Positions 5,079 to 8,063 of a stretch of 8,063 nucleotides of DNA are shown piece by piece. The translations under genes were made by a program, and so were the position numbers. Under the pieces are notes generated by a model. That model worked only from the letters and a program-made list of their open reading frames with translations, was not told where the DNA came from and ran no database searches. Source of the DNA: Bacillota bacterium (GTDB lineage Bacteria > Bacillota > Clostridia > Lachnospirales > Lachnospiraceae); the NCBI GenBank assembly GCA_023387635.1, contig JAEWHU010000133.1, positions 1 through 8,063 on the forward strand, given 5' to 3'. The stretch's first letter is position 1; each line of letters begins with the position of its first letter.

Positions 5079-6880
5079 AAAAAAGTATGCCAAATAAATT
5101 AAAACAATCATATGAAAAAGCGTATAATAACAACAATCAGGTAAGTGAAAATAGTTTAAAATGGCTATTTCGTTTCGTAAGGCCATATAAATTAAAATGG
5201 ATTTTAGGCAATTTTTTCAATGCAATAAGTGGTGGTGGGGCCCAACTACTCTTTGCAATTGGAATGGGTAATATGGTTGACGGTATGATTACTAAAAATA
5301 GTGGTGCATTATATCATGCTTTAACTTATATTTTTGTAGCATTTGTATTTGTAACCATATGTGATACGTTATATAAGAAACTACATTTTAGTGCTATGGC
5401 AGGTATTAAGGCTAGTATGAGAGGTACTATATTTCATAAATTAGTACGAAGGAAAATGAAATTAGAAAAAGAAGAACATACTGCAAATAATATGACTATT
5501 TTGGAACAAGACGTCGAATTAGCTATCTCTATTATAGGAACTGAAATACAATCTCTTTTGCTTGCAATCTGTATGTTACTTGTAGGAATGATTAGTATTT
5601 TTATAAAAGATAGGGGAATTGGAACATTTTGTTTTATTATGCTTCTAGGAAATTTAATGACTCATATAATATTTGCGCCAAAGCAAGAAGAAAAAACGAA
5701 AGAAAGGCAAGAAGAATTATCAAAATTAAACCGTGTGTACAGTGATTTATTTTCAGGAGCAATGGTAATAAAATTATCTAAATTACAAGAATTAATGTAT
5801 GGAAGAGTTCATGAAGCTTCACATAGAGTTTATAGTAAAAAAGTTGGAGAAAGAAATTTAACAGTAAAGGAATTAATATTTTCAAGTTTTTTTGAAATAT
5901 TTACTGCGACTATGCCTATTTTATTTGGCGCTTATAAATGTATTATAGGTGAAATGACCATAGGCGAAGTGTTTTTTATCGCTCAACTAAGTGGTGGTAT
6001 TATAAGATATTCAAGTGATATTGGTAGTATTATGATAAGAATTGCTAGTGGAAAAGCTGGAGTGAAACGAATTCGATCTATTATGGAAGATGAGGATGAA
6101 GTCGAGTATTTTGGCAATCAAAGTGGTGATAAGAAGGCTAAGGACGCAATCATATTACAGAATGTATCTGCTGGGTACGGTGATGACTATGTAGTTAGAG
6201 ATATCAATATAAAAGTAGGAAAGAACGAGACTGTTGCTATTGTAGGTGGAAGTGGTGGTGGTAAATCTACCATATTTAAGTCTATCTTACAGTTCATACC
6301 ATATGAAGGAAGTATTAAGGTGTTTGGAATAGAAGCGAAGGATTATGCCCTTGATTCACTTAGGAATATGTTTGCTTATGTAGAACAGGAAGCTAGATTA
6401 TTTGATGGAACAATCTATGATAATATATCTTATGGTCGAGATGGTTCTACTGTAGATGAAATATATGAAGCGGCTAAAAATGCATTTGCAGAAGAATTTA
6501 TTTTGAATTTACCCCTGGGGTATGATACTATTATAGGAGAAAATGGTTATAAACTTTCAGGAGGTGAAAGACAACGTTTAGCAATTGCTAGAGCATTCCT
6601 TAAAGATGCACCTATCCTACTTCTAGATGAAGCTACATCAGCACTTGATTCAGAATCTGAAAAAATGGTGCAATTAGCATTAGATAAATTAATGAAAGGT
6701 AGGACAATTCTTATTATTGCTCATAGGCTTTCTACCATTCAAAATGCTGAGAAAATTGTAGTGGTAGATAATGGTATTGTTACAGAGAGTGGAAACCATG
6801 ATGTTCTTATGAACATGAAGGGGCGTTATCAAAAGCTTTATGAGTCTGGAGGGAGTATAGTTGCAAGTAGCAATTTGTGA
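5075..6880 (+). CDS. ABC exporter half-transporter (fused TMD-NBD), second subunit
   Basis: This 601-residue exporter half has six likely membrane spans (about 40-70, 77-100, 151-177, 181-201, 267-292, 296-321) after a hydrophilic, asparagine-rich N-terminus of about 28 residues. Its ATPase domain starts near 358 with A-loop Tyr368, Walker A GGSGGGKST (391-399), Q-loop Gln438, signature LSGGERQR (494-501), Walker B ILLLDE with Glu519, D-loop ALD and His550. Because both partners keep the catalytic glutamate and a consensus signature, this pair lacks the degenerate ATP site seen in many heterodimeric exporters such as BmrCD or TM287/288. Its ATG overlaps the stop of the first subunit (ATGA), with GAGG at 5064-5067, indicating translational coupling. 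The LytTR regulator gene begins inside its last 20 bases. No C39 peptidase domain is present. Substrate unknown. Confidence 0.93.
   Translation: MKKSMPNKLKQSYEKAYNNNNQVSENSLKWLFRFVRPYKLKWILGNFFNAISGGGAQLLFAIGMGNMVDGMITKNSGALYHALTYIFVAFVFVTICDTLYKKLHFSAMAGIKASMRGTIFHKLVRRKMKLEKEEHTANNMTILEQDVELAISIIGTEIQSLLLAICMLLVGMISIFIKDRGIGTFCFIMLLGNLMTHIIFAPKQEEKTKERQEELSKLNRVYSDLFSGAMVIKLSKLQELMYGRVHEASHRVYSKKVGERNLTVKELIFSSFFEIFTATMPILFGAYKCIIGEMTIGEVFFIAQLSGGIIRYSSDIGSIMIRIASGKAGVKRIRSIMEDEDEVEYFGNQSGDKKAKDAIILQNVSAGYGDDYVVRDINIKVGKNETVAIVGGSGGGKSTIFKSILQFIPYEGSIKVFGIEAKDYALDSLRNMFAYVEQEARLFDGTIYDNISYGRDGSTVDEIYEAAKNAFAEEFILNLPLGYDTIIGENGYKLSGGERQRLAIARAFLKDAPILLLDEATSALDSESEKMVQLALDKLMKGRTILIIAHRLSTIQNAEKIVVVDNGIVTESGNHDVLMNMKGRYQKLYESGGSIVASSNL
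6848..6863 (+). promoter_or_regulatory. Ribosome site and TTG start of the response regulator, inside the ABC gene
   Basis: GGAGG (6848-6852) stands 8 bases before the TTG at 6861, which lies within the last seven codons of the second ABC gene. The TTG gives the expected receiver start (M-QVAICEDE). No in-frame ATG lies near, and the next possible start (TTG, 6888) would delete the first strand and the acidic pocket. Confidence 0.8.
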
Positions 6881-7547
6881 GGATGAATTGATACATCAGC
6901 AAAATTTATTACGTATCATAGATGAGTGGAGAACAAGCAGAGATATAGAAGTTGATATTGATACTTTTGTTACATCTGAAGAATTTTTATATCAATATGA
7001 TCAGGGTAAGGCATATGATATTGTGTTTTTTGATATCCATTTAAAGGGTATGGACGGCGTAAAGGCTGCAAGGAAACTTAGAGAACGAGATGAGTCAATT
7101 ATAATTATATTTTTAACTTCTAGAATGGAATATGTATTACAAGGATATGAAGTGAATGCATGGAGATATTTAATTAAGCCAGTTCATAGTGGGGATGTAA
7201 ATGCTTGCCTAAATAAAGCTTATGACGTCCTAGAAAAAACATGTGAATATTTTATGGTGAAATTTGAAGACAAACTATATAAGGTTCCATATAATTCAAT
7301 TCTATACTTGGAAGCCTATGGCCATTATGTATCCATATATACCAAAGAGAAAACTTATCAGATTAGGATGAGTATTAGTCAATTAGAAAGCAAATTACCC
7401 AAGGAATTTTATCGTTGTCATCGTTCCTATATTATTAATACTAATTATTGTAAAGGGATGGAAGGGCATCAAGTATTGGTAAATGATAGATGGGTAGCTT
7501 TCAGTGAGAAAAAGAGAAAAGATTTAATTTCTATATTACATAACTAA
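6861..7547 (+). CDS. LytTR-family response regulator (AgrA/LytR type)
   Basis: This 228-residue two-domain protein has an N-terminal receiver domain (about 1-122) and a C-terminal LytTR DNA-binding domain (about 130-228). The receiver has the acidic pair Glu7-Asp8, phospho-acceptor Asp58 (in FFDIHLKGMDG), Thr86 and Lys106 (in LIKP), so it should be phosphorylatable. The LytTR domain shows the typical ILYLEAYGHYVSIYT segment (147-161) and the hallmark CHRSYIINTNY (186-196). Such proteins usually pair with HPK10-type membrane kinases and control peptide export, toxin or cell-surface genes. No kinase is seen in the window. The gene starts on TTG and overlaps the upstream ABC gene by 20 bases, so its synthesis is probably coupled to that of the exporter. 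It may regulate this operon or the secreted BIG2 gene that follows; that is inference. Confidence 0.93.
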   Translation: MQVAICEDELIHQQNLLRIIDEWRTSRDIEVDIDTFVTSEEFLYQYDQGKAYDIVFFDIHLKGMDGVKAARKLRERDESIIIIFLTSRMEYVLQGYEVNAWRYLIKPVHSGDVNACLNKAYDVLEKTCEYFMVKFEDKLYKVPYNSILYLEAYGHYVSIYTKEKTYQIRMSISQLESKLPKEFYRCHRSYIINTNYCKGMEGHQVLVNDRWVAFSEKKRKDLISILHN

Positions 7548-7559
7548 AAACGAAAATTT

Positions 7560-7565
7560 TATAAT
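7560..7565 (+). promoter_or_regulatory. Possible -10 box before the BIG2 protein gene
   Basis: TATAAT lies 13 bases after the response regulator stop. The best upstream partner, ATTACA (7535-7540), is weak and spaced 19 bases away. It may give the secreted-protein gene its own promoter, possibly activator-dependent. No terminator separates the genes, so read-through from the ABC operon is also expected. Confidence 0.3.
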
Positions 7566-7598
7566 GAGCCATGGAAAATCGTACATAAGGAGAAAATG

Positions 7599-8063
7599 AT
7601 GAAGTTAATAAATAAGATAAAAAGGAATATCTATGTATTAATAATGATATTGTGCTGTAGTGTTTTTGCTTTTGGGACGCAAGTAGCACAGGCAAAAGCA
7701 CCGGTTTTAAATAAGAAAAGTGTAAGTATTAAAATTGGTAAAACATATACACTAAAAGTGAGCCCATCAAATCAAAAGGTAGTATGGAGTACCAGTAATA
7801 AAAAGATTGCTACTGTAAAGGATGGTGTTGTTACAGGAAAAGCAACAGGAAATGCTACTATTACAGCAAAAATAGGTAAAACAGCTATAACATGTAAAGT
7901 AACAGTGTATCAGCCTGCTTCTAAAGTGAAACTTCAAGAAAGTATTAAATGTATTGAAGTGGGAGATACCTTTACGATTAAAAGTACCATTTCACCTAGT
8001 AATGCTACATATCAAAAATTAACCTGGAGTGTTGAATCCAATTGGTATGATGAACCTGTGAAA
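7599..8063 (+). CDS. Secreted BIG2 (bacterial Ig-like) domain protein, 3'-partial
   Basis: The frame stays open from the ATG pair at 7596/7599 to the window edge (155 residues from 7599). AAGGAG (7587-7592) lies 6 bases before the second ATG, a better spacing than the 3 bases for the first, and MKLINKIKR is a typical export start. A signal peptide follows: a basic N-terminus, a hydrophobic core (about 10-25) and a likely cleavage after VAQA (about residue 32). There is no lipobox, so it is not an obvious lipoprotein. Residues about 36-105 form a BIG2 Ig-like repeat, with VWSSTNKKIATVKDGVVTGKATGNATITAK carrying the signature of that domain. A second repeat begins at about 108 and is cut by the window. 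BIG2 repeats act as adhesive or spacer modules on surface and cell-wall-associated proteins; the functional domain probably lies to the right. Its place behind a LytTR gene suggests coregulation. Confidence 0.88.
   Translation, partial: MKLINKIKRNIYVLIMILCCSVFAFGTQVAQAKAPVLNKKSVSIKIGKTYTLKVSPSNQKVVWSTSNKKIATVKDGVVTGKATGNATITAKIGKTAITCKVTVYQPASKVKLQESIKCIEVGDTFTIKSTISPSNATYQKLTWSVESNWYDEPVK

Overview
The window looks like a chromosomal segment of a low-GC anaerobic Firmicute, most likely a clostridial or Lachnospiraceae-type organism. This rests on the strong A/T bias, AGGAGG-type ribosome binding sites, a clostridial-type short-chain flavodoxin, a small DUF2325 protein, and a secreted protein with bacterial Ig-like (BIG2) repeats. 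The genus is inference. All genes lie on the + strand.

Region 1 (1-1985): the C-terminal bulk of a TetR-family repressor, whose start codon lies left of the window, then, 3 bases after its stop, a CPA2-type monovalent cation:proton antiporter. The pair ends at a clear intrinsic terminator and reads as a repressor-transporter operon.

Region 2 (1986-3083): a small iron-responsive-looking module. A near-consensus Fur box sits just upstream of a good sigma-A promoter, followed by a DUF2325 gene and a flavodoxin gene and closed by a strong terminator. The two genes are each preceded, at nearly the same distance from the likely start codon, by the same 18-base dyad (AGTTAGC-N3-GACTAACT; 15 of 18 positions identical). 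This duplicated dyad is the most interesting unexplained element here. It could be an operator for a second regulator or a conserved leader hairpin.

Region 3 (3084-8063): a promoter region carrying a perfect 16-bp palindrome, then a tightly coupled operon. It encodes two ABC exporter half-transporters (ATGA overlap, both with complete ATPase motifs), a LytTR-type response regulator that starts on TTG inside the end of the second ABC gene, and, after a 51-base gap, a secreted BIG2 protein that runs off the right edge. No histidine kinase, peptidase-containing transporter or obvious peptide precursor is visible. The exporter's substrate and the regulator's partner kinase therefore cannot be assigned from this window.

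No tRNA, rRNA, CRISPR array, insertion sequence or recognised riboswitch was seen.
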